Below are positions 25,970 to 34,282 of a DNA stretch of 49,108 nt, in pieces. The notes below the pieces were generated by a model. It had not been told where the DNA came from. It searched no databases and worked only from the letters and a program-made list of their open reading frames with translations. This DNA is from an uncultured Alphaproteobacteria bacterium. Lineage in GTDB: Bacteria > Pseudomonadota > Alphaproteobacteria > CAAHEQ01 > UBA3637. Made by a program: the position numbers and the translations under genes. The stretch is taken from contig CANQUX010000012.1 of assembly GCA_947627155.1 (NCBI GenBank), forward strand, positions 1-49,108, given 5' to 3'. Within the stretch, counting starts at the first letter, position 1. Each line of letters opens with the position of its first letter.

Positions 25970-27768
25970 GAGCCTTCTTCTGCCAATAATTCCAGTTCAA
26001 GCCATTTATTTTCCATGGCCTCCAAAGCCGTTTGAGCCGTGTGCAGGCGGTTTGTCGCTTCAAGGAGTTTTTCTTTATCCTGATAAACACGCGGATCGTT
26101 TAACTCTTGATTAACGGCTTCAACAATTTTGGTTTGTTCGGCAATTTTATTCGGCAGTTCCTTTAACAGATGCGCCTCGGTAAAATTAAGTTTTCGGGGC
26201 GTATTTGTGACGGGATTTTCTTTTTTCTTTTCGCTTCCTTTTTTTGTCGGCGCGGGAACGCTCGGTTTTTTATCGGCTTTTATGGCCTCCAATTGCGCAT
26301 AACCGCCGGCATATTCCTGCGCGGTTCCGTCACCCGGCATATAAATTAAAGAGGTAACGGTTTTATCCAAAAAATCACGATCATGACTGACAATCAATGC
26401 CGTTCCGTCATAGTCGGCCAACACCTCCTGCAACAAATCAAGCGTGTCGGTATCCAAATCGTTTGTCGGCTCGTCAAGCACCAGAAAATTAGAGGGGCGT
26501 GCCAGTAAAACAGCCAGCATCAATCTGTTTTTTTCGCCGCCCGATAAGGCGCTGACGGGCATTTGCGCCTGATCGCTCGTAAACAAAAAGTCTTTTAAAT
26601 AAGAAACAACATGTCGCCAAGCGCCGCGCACAAACAGATGATCGCCTTCGGGGCAGAGCGTTCGCCATAATGTTTTGGTTGTATCAAGCGTGAGGCGTCC
26701 CTGATCGAAATAGCCTTCCTCTAAATTTTTTGCCAATCGAACCGAGCCCGAATCGGGTTCCGATCGTTTGGTTAACAGCTTGATGAGCGTTGATTTTCCG
26801 GCACCGTTCGGTCCGACAATGCCGATTTTATTGCCGCGCAAAATGCGGGTGGAAAACGATTTTATAATTTCTTTGTTTCCGAATGATTTTGAAATGTTTT
26901 TAGCCTCAATAATCATTTTAGATTGAATCATGCCTTTATCGGCCTGCATTTTAACGGAACCGGCGGGAGAAAGCTGCTCTTTGCGTTTGGCGCGTAATTG
27001 TTCCAATCGCCGAAGTCGTCCCATGTTGCGTTTGCGGCGCGCCGTTACCCCCTGATGCAGCCATTTTGTTTCTTCTTCCAAGCGTTTGTTTAAATATTTG
27101 CAGGCAATAATTTCCTGTTCGATAATTTGTTCCTGCCATTCCTCAAAATAGGCATAGCCTTTATTCGATCGGCGTGCCGTGCCTCTATCCAACCAAAGAC
27201 AGGCGTTTGAAACGCGTGATAAAAAGCGCCGATCATGACTGATGACAATCACGGCGCCTTTCATATTTAAAATGAGTTTTTCAAGCTTTTCAACCGTTTC
27301 AATATCCAAATGATTGGTCGGCTCGTCCAGCAGTAACAAATCGGGCTCGCTGATGAGTGCTTTGGCCAGTGCCGCTTTTTTACGTTCGCCGCCCGATGCC
27401 GTTTCGGGTTTCAAATTGGCTTTTAATTGAAACGTTTCAATTAAAATATCGGCTTTATAGTCGGCATTGACATCTGTTTCGTTCAATCCCGAAAGCACCA
27501 CATCGCGCAAAGAGGCAAACTCGTTGAAATTTTCCTCCTGCGGCATGAGAGAAATGCGCAAGTTCGGTTCGACAAAATAAGAGGCCTCGTCGCACTCGAT
27601 TTGTCCGGCAATCACTTTTAAAAGCGTGGATTTACCCGAACCGTTTCGCCCGATCAGGCAAATTTTATCGTTCCGGCCGACATAAATGTTCGCATTTTCG
27701 AACAAAACGCGACTGCCGAACGACAGACGGGCATTTTTAAGCGCAAAAACAGGTGCAATCTCTGACAT
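25966..27768 (-). CDS. uup: ABC-F ATPase Uup
   Basis: A 600-residue soluble ATPase with two ABC domains and no membrane segments. Domain 1 has Walker A GRNGSGKS (40-47), signature SGGERKK and LLLLDEPTNHLD. Domain 2 has GPNGAGKS, LSGGEKNR and FLVLDEPTNDLD; the N-D-L-D in the second half is typical of Uup. A basic linker and a C-terminal coiled coil follow. ABC-F proteins act on ribosomes or, for Uup, on DNA structures and transposon excision. The ATG at 27768 is used; an upstream in-frame ATG would only add basic residues. Confidence 0.85.
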   Translation of the reverse strand: MSEIAPVFALKNARLSFGSRVLFENANIYVGRNDKICLIGRNGSGKSTLLKVIAGQIECDEASYFVEPNLRISLMPQEENFNEFASLRDVVLSGLNETDVNADYKADILIETFQLKANLKPETASGGERKKAALAKALISEPDLLLLDEPTNHLDIETVEKLEKLILNMKGAVIVISHDRRFLSRVSNACLWLDRGTARRSNKGYAYFEEWQEQIIEQEIIACKYLNKRLEEETKWLHQGVTARRKRNMGRLRRLEQLRAKRKEQLSPAGSVKMQADKGMIQSKMIIEAKNISKSFGNKEIIKSFSTRILRGNKIGIVGPNGAGKSTLIKLLTKRSEPDSGSVRLAKNLEEGYFDQGRLTLDTTKTLWRTLCPEGDHLFVRGAWRHVVSYLKDFLFTSDQAQMPVSALSGGEKNRLMLAVLLARPSNFLVLDEPTNDLDTDTLDLLQEVLADYDGTALIVSHDRDFLDKTVTSLIYMPGDGTAQEYAGGYAQLEAIKADKKPSVPAPTKKGSEKKKENPVTNTPRKLNFTEAHLLKELPNKIAEQTKIVEAVNQELNDPRVYQDKEKLLEATNRLHTAQTALEAMENKWLELELLAEEGS

Positions 27769-27835
27769 TTTTTTTATTCTGCTTTTTGTTTTCAAAACTT
27801 AATCGAAAAACAAGAAAAAATCAAGTGATTTTGTT

Positions 27836-28846
27836 TTAAAAACAATACATCAGCCCTTTTTGACACAATTCTTTGTAAATCGGTTGATTTAAACCCAAAA
27901 GCCGGATCATTTCCGTCGGTTTTAAATCAACGCTTACGGGAAAAGTGACGGTCTTATCGTTTTTAATTTGTTTCACAACGGCGCTCGGTAAATCGCTTTT
28001 GCCGATGCAGGAGGAAAGATAAACAAAGCATTCGTCAAAATCTTTTAAATAGTCAACGGCGAGTTTTCGTGCGTATAAGTTTAAAGTCAAGTCGGCCTTT
28101 GACGGATCTTTCGTCCACGGACTGCCGCCGCCGACAGGGCAGGCGCCGGCATAAAAATCGCAGGCGAGTTTGCGTCCCGTCACGCCGCAATCGGCAACGG
28201 AGGAATGACAGGTATAGTTTCCCGTGCCGTTAATAATCAGGTTTTTCGGCGTTTGTTGAAGGGTGGCAATCACAAAATCGGTCAAGTCAACCGCTTCCCG
28301 CATGGGAATAGCCACAACGGCCGTTTCAATGGCGCCCGTGTCATCTTGCGTGATTTGCGTTTTAATATCAAGCCCCAAATTATCAGATGTTTTGGCTTTT
28401 TCATAAAGAGCCCGATTGAGCGCCCGCGCTTGAACCAATTCGGCGGGCATAAAATGCATGTTTTGCACGGCATATCCCACGAAAATACCTTGATCGCCCC
28501 AGCCGTTATTGGTAACGCCTTGGGCAATTTCCGCCGATTGCAGCCCGATGAGATTGATAATGTTGATTTTTGAAACATCAATGGCATTTTGCCCCCAAAG
28601 ACGAGCATAACGTTCGTTATAACCGATTGTTCTTAATGCGTTTCGAACGGTCTCTTGTAAAAACGAAAAATCGTGAAGGCCGCCGATTTCACCGCCTAAA
28701 ACAACGGTATTATCTTTAATCATCACTTCCACGGCAAACTTAACGGCCGGATTTTGTTGAATGGCTTCGTCCAAAAGAGCGCAAGAAATAAAATCCGCTG
28801 TTTTGTCGGGGTGTCCCAAAGAGACATATTCTGCTGTTTTTAACAT
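27836..28846 (-). CDS. metK: S-adenosylmethionine synthetase
   Basis: A 336-residue enzyme that makes SAM from methionine and ATP. GHPDK (11-15) begins the ATP-binding signature, GDQG is the second conserved loop, and VGGGSPWTKDPSKAD corresponds to the GGGAFSGKDPTKVD signature. The protein is about 45 residues shorter than the E. coli enzyme and the signatures are divergent (SLGHPDK for SEGHPDK; SPWTKDP for AFSGKDP), so it belongs to an unusual branch. Expression should be controlled by the SAM-II riboswitch and terminator directly upstream, so high SAM would shut it off. Confidence 0.88.
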   Translation of the reverse strand: MLKTAEYVSLGHPDKTADFISCALLDEAIQQNPAVKFAVEVMIKDNTVVLGGEIGGLHDFSFLQETVRNALRTIGYNERYARLWGQNAIDVSKINIINLIGLQSAEIAQGVTNNGWGDQGIFVGYAVQNMHFMPAELVQARALNRALYEKAKTSDNLGLDIKTQITQDDTGAIETAVVAIPMREAVDLTDFVIATLQQTPKNLIINGTGNYTCHSSVADCGVTGRKLACDFYAGACPVGGGSPWTKDPSKADLTLNLYARKLAVDYLKDFDECFVYLSSCIGKSDLPSAVVKQIKNDKTVTFPVSVDLKPTEMIRLLGLNQPIYKELCQKGLMYCF

Positions 28847-28896
28847 TGTTTTTCCTTTCTTTTTTTATAACCCGCTTGTTTTGTGAAAGGAAGCAA

Positions 28897-28934
28897 TAAA
28901 AAACCGCCGACCGTTTTATCGCAACGGCTGACGG
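28897..28934 (-). terminator. Riboswitch expression platform: intrinsic terminator before metK
   Basis: On the minus strand, CCGTCAGCCGTT pairs with AACGGTCGGCGG (one mismatch, two wobbles), followed by six Ts. An alternative helix, ACGGA with TCCGT, would take the first bases of this terminator and thus act as antiterminator. Confidence 0.75.
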
Positions 28935-28946
28935 AATAGTTTACGG

Positions 28947-29011
28947 CTCCGTTTAGTCCTCATGAACACAACATGTGTTTGAATCGGGACAAGTGGAGAT
29001 AAATCCGATTC
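28947..29011 (-). ncRNA. SAM-II riboswitch aptamer
   Basis: Read on the minus strand: P1 is GAATCG/CGATTC. The loop begins with the conserved GATTTA. The pseudoknot pairs CTCC with GGAG and GTC with GAC around the conserved CTAAA. The long third loop carries an extra small hairpin (AACACA/TGTGTT). These match the SAM-II (metA) motif, typical of alphaproteobacteria. The GGAG in the pseudoknot overlaps the antiterminator strand, giving a simple off-switch for metK. Confidence 0.75.
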
Positions 29012-29018
29012 ATTTGTC

Positions 29019-29046
29019 AGCATACAATATTTTTTATGTAATGCAA
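29019..29046 (-). promoter_or_regulatory. metK promoter
   Basis: On the minus strand: TTGCAT, a 16-bp spacer, then TATGCT, a few bases before the riboswitch. Confidence 0.55.
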
Positions 29047-29080
29047 GAAATTTTTTTAAAACCGGGCAATTTTTTTTGTT

Positions 29081-29109
29081 TTGACAAGTCCTTTATTTTT
29101 TGATAAGAT
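29081..29109 (+). promoter_or_regulatory. Promoter of the prolyl aminopeptidase-like gene
   Basis: TTGACA, 17 bp, then TAAGAT. The leader carries TGTAAAACTTTAAT (29137-29150), a 14-mer also found in the leader of the fibre operon (20835-20848). Confidence 0.65.
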
Positions 29110-29188
29110 AAAAAAAAAGAAAAATTTTTGTGTTTTTGTAAAACTTTAATTCTTGCTTTTAATTTATTGATTAAAAAAAGGATATTTT

Positions 29189-30133
29189 ATGAAATTTTTT
29201 AAATTTTTTTCTGCGTTGCCCGCGCCCTTTCAGGAAGGCTTTTGTCCGGTGGGTGACGGACACGAAATTCATTATATGGCGTTCGGAAATCCGAAAGGCA
29301 AAACCGTTATTCGCTTTCACGGCGGGCCGGGCGGCGGGGCATCGGCGCATCAGGCAACGGCGTTTGATTTAAAAAAATATCGCGTTTTGCTTTTTGATCA
29401 GCGCGGGTGTAAACTCTCGACAAGTAAAGATATTTATCGCAACAATACCCCTTATGCCGCCGCGGAAGATGCAATTAAATTGTTAAAGCATTTAAAATGG
29501 CCGATTAAAAATTTAATTGTTGCCGGCTCGTCCTATGGAGCAACGCTGGCGCTGTTATTTGCCGAAAAATATGAAAAATGCGTAAGTGCGCTTGTTTTAA
29601 GTTCGGTGTTTTTGGGGCGCAAGGAAGATTTGGCGTGGACGGAAGAAAGTCGGCTTTTTTATCCCGATTTAACGGAGGAAATGCGTCAAAAAATCAAGAA
29701 AAACGAGTCGTTGGCCGAGGGTTATTTTCGCCTGATTTCATCGGACAGTTATCAAAATATTCAAACGGCGCTTTCTTATTACGGTCAATATGAGCGCAAT
29801 TTAGGGTGTTTAAATCCGGCGTTTCGGCCGTTGAAAGCCGTTTATGACAATGATGTGCGTTCGTTAAGAATTTTTCTTTATTATGAAGTAAATCACTTGT
29901 TTTTAAAAGAGAATGAAATTTTAAATAACCTTTATAAAATAAAGAATATTCCCCTGTTAATCGTTCACAATCGCTTGGATATGACTTGTCCGGTTGCGGG
30001 GGCTTATCAACTGGCACAGCAGGCCGAACGGGCAGAGCTTGTGATTGTGCCCGATTTAGGGCATGTTTCGGCAAAGCTGCAAAAAGTGTTGAAAAGCCGA
30101 ACGAATACCTTTTTAAAAGCTTTACGGTTATAA
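29189..30133 (+). CDS. pip: Prolyl aminopeptidase-like alpha/beta hydrolase
   Basis: A 314-residue alpha/beta hydrolase of the proline iminopeptidase (S33) group, which releases N-terminal proline from peptides. HGGPGGG (44-50) forms the oxyanion region. DQRG (70-73) is conserved. The nucleophile is Ser115 in GSSYG (usually GGSWG), and the acid and base are in RLDMTCP and GHVSA near the C-terminus. No signal peptide, so cytoplasmic. AAAGGA precedes the start. The substitution around the nucleophile leaves room for a different peptide or ester substrate. Confidence 0.75.
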   Translation: MKFFKFFSALPAPFQEGFCPVGDGHEIHYMAFGNPKGKTVIRFHGGPGGGASAHQATAFDLKKYRVLLFDQRGCKLSTSKDIYRNNTPYAAAEDAIKLLKHLKWPIKNLIVAGSSYGATLALLFAEKYEKCVSALVLSSVFLGRKEDLAWTEESRLFYPDLTEEMRQKIKKNESLAEGYFRLISSDSYQNIQTALSYYGQYERNLGCLNPAFRPLKAVYDNDVRSLRIFLYYEVNHLFLKENEILNNLYKIKNIPLLIVHNRLDMTCPVAGAYQLAQQAERAELVIVPDLGHVSAKLQKVLKSRTNTFLKALRL

Positions 30134-30203
30134 ACGAGCAGGGCGAGGGGGTTACGGTTTATAAAAGATCCGTGCGCGGTAACAAAATAAAATCAGCCTT
30201 TAC

Positions 30204-30255
30204 TTGTCACCGCGCCGACACATATTCTACAAGCCGGCATTTTCCGCTGAAAATA
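30204..30255. repeat. Degenerate palindromic repeat upstream of the prepilin cassette
   Basis: Only the inner stem (GCCGAC...GCCGGC) remains clearly paired; the outer arms TCACCGCG and CCGCTGAAAATAA resemble the TTTTCGGC type. It lies between pip and cassette copy d, in the same relative position as the palindromes in front of the other cassettes. Nothing else is seen in the 368-bp interval apart from the cassette. Confidence 0.4.
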
Positions 30256-30307
30256 AAAGAGAGACCGAATAAAACAAACATATTTTCCCTGCTTCTCTTT
30301 CCTCAAT

Positions 30308-30465
30308 TAAACGTACGATTTTTGCAACACTTTTTTTTGATTTTTTCAAAAAAAATTTATTTTAGCCGGAATTCATTGATTTTTCGACTGTTTTTTAAGG
30401 GTAATTTTTTGCCTTTTGAAGGCAAATTTTGCCCCCGAAACTGCGTTGCATTAAAGGTACGTTTA
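30308..30465 (+). repeat. 158-bp prepilin promoter cassette, copy d
   Basis: Forward copy, about 30 kb from the others. TTGCAT (30446-30451), 17 bp, TATGCT (30469-30474). The region from here to the start codon is nearly identical to the reverse copy at the left edge of the window. Confidence 0.85.
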
Positions 30466-30501
30466 TTTTATGCTATTCGTAGAGTGAAAGGGAGTCGGAA
30501 A

Positions 30502-31965
30502 ATGACAAAGCAACTTAAAAAACAATTTAAAAATCAATCTCAAAGCGGGCGGTCAATGGTTGAAATGCTCGGGGTGTTGGCCATTATTGCCATTTTATCA
30601 ATCGGCGGAATCGTGGGCTATAAATTAGCCATGAATTATTATCAGGCCGATCAGATTGCGAATGAAATTAACTTAATGCGTAACGATTTAAAGGTAAAAT
30701 ATGCACTCGGAAACGAAGAATTGTTGCTCGGGGATCCTTATGATGATACACCCGAAAATAAAGATTACAGCGGGCATTTATCAACACAATATGACCGTTA
30801 TCCTGTTGATTATGATTGTATCATCAGAGGTAATAAGGACAGTAAAAACGAACTTTATAATTGTCGTGAGGCAGATGCTTATTATATTGTCGTGGGAAAC
30901 ATTTCAAAGGGTGTTTGTAGGCCGCTTACAACACTTGTTGCCGCCATGGACGGCCAGTTGGAAATGGATATCAATGGTACTCCATACACAGAAGATGATT
31001 TATGTGATGAAAATAATGAAATTTATGTTGAATTCGATGCAGAGGATGTGAACGGTAATTATGATTCGAATCGTCCGGAAGGCTGGTGTGCCAAAGATGG
31101 TGATTGTGAAGGATTATCAACCCCTGTTTGCGATAAAGAGAGTAATACGTGTGTGGAGTGTGTAAAAGAAGGTGATTGCAGTGCTCCAAGATCTGTTTGT
31201 GATGTAGCAAACCATGAATGCGTGGAATGTATAGAAAATACGGATTGCAAGGATTTAAGCAGACCCCGTTGTAATGTTGAACAAGGTAATTGCGAATCGT
31301 GTCCGCCGGAAAAACCCATATGGCATAATAATACCTGCGTGGAATGTGAAACAAATGAAGATTGTTTAATGAAAGGCACGGAAAATCCGATTTGTAATAC
31401 CATAGAAGGCAAATGTAAACCGTGTCCTGGTGGGCAAGAATGGAAAGAATCGGCACAAGGCTGTGCTGCTTATGAATGCCGCAGTAATGAAGATTGTGAC
31501 GAAGGGGAATTTTGCATGACAACATTAAGATATCAACCGTGTGAAGAATTTTCTCCCAGTCCGTCTTCGCAGACTTTTTCCGGAAAATGTATTGATGTTA
31601 ATTCAGAGAAAGCCTATTTATCAACCGCAAAATTTTATTATTCCCAAGAGGCCATGACATGGTGGAGTGCCGAGCGGTTTTGTAAAGCCCTTAACAAACA
31701 AATGGCAACAAGAAGTTTGTTGAATTGCAGCAATCATTCGGATTCCTATTGTACGGAATCGGATATTGAGGCACGAATTTTAGCAGATTTACAAAGTACC
31801 GGTGAATTAGGAACAGTCGATGCACTTTCCACACAAACACATTTTTGGCTGGAGGAAATAGGTAGCTGCAACGCATATCATGCTTGTTATGATAATAAAT
31901 GGATTCGATATAACACCGGGAAAGGCGACATGCTCGGTCGTATACAGGCATTATGCAAAGAATAA
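30502..31965 (+). CDS. Prepilin-like adhesin with Cys-rich repeats and C-type-lectin-like domain
   Basis: A 487-residue paralogue of the protein at 833. The leader ends in Gly16, followed by RSMVE and the hydrophobic helix. Residues 1-190 are nearly the same as in the other protein. The Cys-rich stretch (about 190-345; units such as CVECETNEDC) is similar in style but differs in order. The C-terminal 130 residues differ completely and contain AMTWWSAERFCKALNKQMATRSLL, FWLEE and a final Cys near the end, a pattern typical of C-type lectin-like folds. This suggests a pilus-tip adhesin for glycans or other surface ligands. The start is conserved between paralogues; an open frame continues upstream but runs through the promoter cassette. 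Confidence 0.78.
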   Translation: MTKQLKKQFKNQSQSGRSMVEMLGVLAIIAILSIGGIVGYKLAMNYYQADQIANEINLMRNDLKVKYALGNEELLLGDPYDDTPENKDYSGHLSTQYDRYPVDYDCIIRGNKDSKNELYNCREADAYYIVVGNISKGVCRPLTTLVAAMDGQLEMDINGTPYTEDDLCDENNEIYVEFDAEDVNGNYDSNRPEGWCAKDGDCEGLSTPVCDKESNTCVECVKEGDCSAPRSVCDVANHECVECIENTDCKDLSRPRCNVEQGNCESCPPEKPIWHNNTCVECETNEDCLMKGTENPICNTIEGKCKPCPGGQEWKESAQGCAAYECRSNEDCDEGEFCMTTLRYQPCEEFSPSPSSQTFSGKCIDVNSEKAYLSTAKFYYSQEAMTWWSAERFCKALNKQMATRSLLNCSNHSDSYCTESDIEARILADLQSTGELGTVDALSTQTHFWLEEIGSCNAYHACYDNKWIRYNTGKGDMLGRIQALCKE

Positions 31966-31967
31966 AA

Positions 31968-31996
31968 AAAAGCGGACATTTCTGTCCGCTTTTTCA
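31968..31996 (+). terminator. Intrinsic terminator after the prepilin-lectin gene
   Basis: AAAAGCGGACA pairs with TGTCCGCTTTTT, directly after the stop codon. Confidence 0.85.
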
Positions 31997-32057
31997 TTTC
32001 TGCTTCTTTTTTCTATTTCCTATTTTCAAGAGGTATCTTTAAAAGTGTTGCGGTTAT

Positions 32058-32094
32058 AAAAAAACGGGCGCGGGGAAATTTAGCCGCTCGCCCG
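32058..32094 (-). terminator. Intrinsic terminator of the ankyrin gene at 32172
   Basis: On the minus strand, CGGGCGAGCGG pairs imperfectly with CCCCGCGCCCG and is followed by seven Ts. Confidence 0.65.
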
Positions 32095-32171
32095 ATGGTG
32101 AAAGAAACATAAAGCTTTATTCTTCAAACCTTTCAGTCGCTAAGTCTTATATCAATCAAACCTTTCGGCAG

Positions 32172-33422
32172 TTAAGCCGTGCGGGAAGTATTAAAAGAAA
32201 TGTCGGCAGAAATGCCCGTTTGAGTGTTTTCGGGTTTTGTCGTAATATTTCGACTGTTATCGCCCAAAAAAGCAATCAGATTTGACGGTTCAGCCGATTT
32301 TGCCGTTGTTTGCGGCGTGTTTGTTTGTGCAACTCTCCGTGACCCGGCTTGCGCTTGGTTAATAACATTTAAAACGGCTTGAAGCTCTGCTTTTCGAGTT
32401 GCATTCGATTCTTTACTTAACTCCGCTTCAATATAGCTTTGAGGTGTTTGCCCCTTGTTATTTTGAACGTTGACATCAGCACCCGCTTTTATTAACATCA
32501 GCGCCATTTCGGCATTTTTCGCATAATACAACGGTGTATTGCCGGTGATATCTTTGGCTTTTACATCGGCACCGTGAGCGATTAACAGTTTTGCAATTTC
32601 GGCGTTACCCCCAAATGAAACCGCATGCAACGGTGTAGCATTTCCGTTATTTTTGGCATTCACATCGGCACCGTGAGCGATTAACGCTTTTGCAATGTCG
32701 GCATTTCTTGCAAAGTGCAACGGCGTATTGCCGTTGTTATTTTTAGCATTCACATCGGCACCGTGAGCAATTAACACCTGCGCAACATCGGCATTTTTTA
32801 CAAAGTGCAACGGTGTATTGCCATACGAGCTGTTTTTGGCATTAACATCGGCACCTGCGTTTATTAACGCCTGTACGACTTCGGCATTATCATCTGCAAA
32901 ATGCAACGGGGTTTCGTTATATTTATTTTTGGCATTCACGTTGGCGCCGGCAGCTATGAACGCTTTTGCAATGTCGGCATTTCTTGCAAAGTGCAACGGT
33001 GTATTGCCGTTGTTGTCTCGGTCATTGACATTGGCACCCGCTTTTATTAACGCCTGTGCCACTTCGGCATTTTTTGCATAATATAACGGTGTATTGCTAT
33101 CGTTATTTTCGGCATTCACATCAGCACCTGCGTTTATTAACGCCTGTACAACTTCGGCATTATCATCTGCATAATGCAACGGTGTTTGCCCCCATTTATT
33201 TTTAACATTCGCTTTGGCGCCGTGAGCTATTAACGCTTTTGTAATGTCGGCATTTTTTGCCCAATGTAACGGTGTCCAGCCCCATTTATTTTTGGCATTC
33301 ACATTAGCGCCTTGGGCAATGAGGGCTTTTGCTTCTTCTGTTTTGTCGTCTTGACAAGCAATCATTAATTTTGTGTTACCGTTTTTATCAATCGGATCAT
33401 CAATGTGCGGGTCTATTGCCAT
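32172..33422 (-). CDS. Ankyrin-repeat protein with short (30-residue) repeats
   Basis: A 416-residue protein with about ten ankyrin repeats in residues 14-335 (for example NNGNTPLHFARNADIAKAL followed by IAHGADVNAK). Most units are 30 residues instead of 33: the usual G-H-x-E turn is lost, leaving NADIAKAL directly after LHFAR. The C-terminal 80 residues are Ser/Thr-rich and probably disordered. No signal peptide. Ankyrin proteins mediate protein-protein contacts, and in host-associated alphaproteobacteria many are secreted effectors; secretion here is unproven. GAAAGGA precedes the start. It stands alone, with its own promoter and terminator. Confidence 0.85.
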   Translation of the reverse strand: MAIDPHIDDPIDKNGNTKLMIACQDDKTEEAKALIAQGANVNAKNKWGWTPLHWAKNADITKALIAHGAKANVKNKWGQTPLHYADDNAEVVQALINAGADVNAENNDSNTPLYYAKNAEVAQALIKAGANVNDRDNNGNTPLHFARNADIAKAFIAAGANVNAKNKYNETPLHFADDNAEVVQALINAGADVNAKNSSYGNTPLHFVKNADVAQVLIAHGADVNAKNNNGNTPLHFARNADIAKALIAHGADVNAKNNGNATPLHAVSFGGNAEIAKLLIAHGADVKAKDITGNTPLYYAKNAEMALMLIKAGADVNVQNNKGQTPQSYIEAELSKESNATRKAELQAVLNVINQAQAGSRRVAQTNTPQTTAKSAEPSNLIAFLGDNSRNITTKPENTQTGISADISFNTSRTA

Positions 33423-33463
33423 GAGAGACTTTCCTTTCGTTACTCAAAGGTTTTATTTTTGAT

Positions 33464-33492
33464 ATTATATCATATTTTTTAAGAAGAGGCAA
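33464..33492 (-). promoter_or_regulatory. Promoter of the ankyrin gene at 32172
   Basis: On the minus strand: TTGCCT, 17 bp, then TATAAT. Confidence 0.55.
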
Positions 33493-33568
33493 GCCTAAAT
33501 ATGAACGGATATGATTTTTTATCGCAAAGTAAAGCTGTTCTTAATCGAAAAGCATGTCGCCTTTCATA

Positions 33569-33603
33569 AAAAAAACGACCGCATAAAATGCAGCCGTTTT
33601 TTC
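33569..33603 (-). terminator. Terminator of the rplU-rpmA operon
   Basis: On the minus strand, CGGCTGCAT pairs with ATGCGGTCG (wobbles), followed by a run of eight Ts. Confidence 0.75.
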
Positions 33604-33618
33604 TAAAAATTTATAAAA

Positions 33619-33882
33619 TTAATTTTGAGCGTTGTTGTTCACCGAAACATAAACTCTGTCTTTGAATGAGCGCTTGAATTCAACAACACCGTCCGCCGTT
33701 GCAAACAAGGTGTGGTCTTTGCCCATACCGACATTATCGCCCGCCCGATAAACCGTACCGCGTTGACGCACAATAATGTTTCCGGCAATAACGGATTGTC
33801 CGCCCGATTTCTTTAAACCTAACCGTCTGCCTTCGGAATCACGACCGTTTCTGGTACTACCGCCTGCTTTTTTATGTGCCAT
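33619..33882 (-). CDS. rpmA: 50S ribosomal protein L27
   Basis: An 87-residue ribosomal protein located near the peptidyl transferase centre. [20 protein letters not shown] is the classic L27 N-terminus, followed by [17 protein letters not shown] and the [14 protein letters not shown] signature. It begins directly with AHKK, so no cleavable N-terminal extension as in Firmicutes. Cotranscribed after rplU, 18 bp downstream, as in most bacteria; the usual next gene obgE is not here. Confidence 0.97.
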   Translation of the reverse strand: MAHKKAGGSTRNGRDSEGRRLGLKKSGGQSVIAGNIIVRQRGTVYRAGDNVGMGKDHTLFATADGVVEFKRSFKDRVYVSVNNNAQN

Positions 33883-33900
33883 GTTACCTCTCCTTTACTC

Positions 33901-34200
33901 TTAAGCTTTAACGTCTGTAATTTTAACGACTGTTAAATCTTGTTTGTGACCTTTTTTCCGCCGATAGCCGTGCCGACGAATTTTTTTGAAAATAATAACC
34001 TTTTCACCGCGTGTTTGTTTCACGATTTCTCCGCTGACTTTGGCGCCTTTAACCGTTGGCGTTCCGATTTTGTCACCAACCATTAAAACTTCTTCAAATT
34101 CAACGGCCGAACCGGCTTCACCGGCTAACTTTTCAACGATAATGACGGAATCTTTTGTTACTTTATATTGCTTTCCGCCTGTTTTAATAACTGCAAACAT
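33901..34200 (-). CDS. rplU: 50S ribosomal protein L21
   Basis: A 99-residue ribosomal protein that binds 23S r[23 protein letters not shown] and the C-terminal [19 protein letters not shown] are diagnostic of L21. First gene of the rplU-rpmA operon, with a strong promoter upstream. Confidence 0.97.
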   Translation of the reverse strand: MFAVIKTGGKQYKVTKDSVIIVEKLAGEAGSAVEFEEVLMVGDKIGTPTVKGAKVSGEIVKQTRGEKVIIFKKIRRHGYRRKKGHKQDLTVVKITDVKA

Positions 34201-34237
34201 TTTCTTATCCCTTTACTTTTTTTAAAAATAGGATTGT

Positions 34238-34266
34238 TTTATACACGATTCTTTTTTGTTTGTCAA
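34238..34266 (-). promoter_or_regulatory. rplU-rpmA promoter
   Basis: On the minus strand: TTGACA, 17 bp, then TATAAA, about 35 bp before the rplU start. Confidence 0.7.
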
Positions 34267-34282
34267 TCAAAATTTTTATTTT

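Noticed and set aside
28897-29011. metK leader as SAM-I, SAM/SAH riboswitch or hammerhead ribozyme
   Set aside because: The S-box core, the SAM/SAH consensus and the ribozyme core (CUGAUGA...GAAA) are absent; the SAM-II pairing fits completely.
29986-30501. Long N-terminal extension of the second prepilin
   Set aside because: It would translate the end of pip and the promoter cassette; the paralogue at 833 shows the conserved start.
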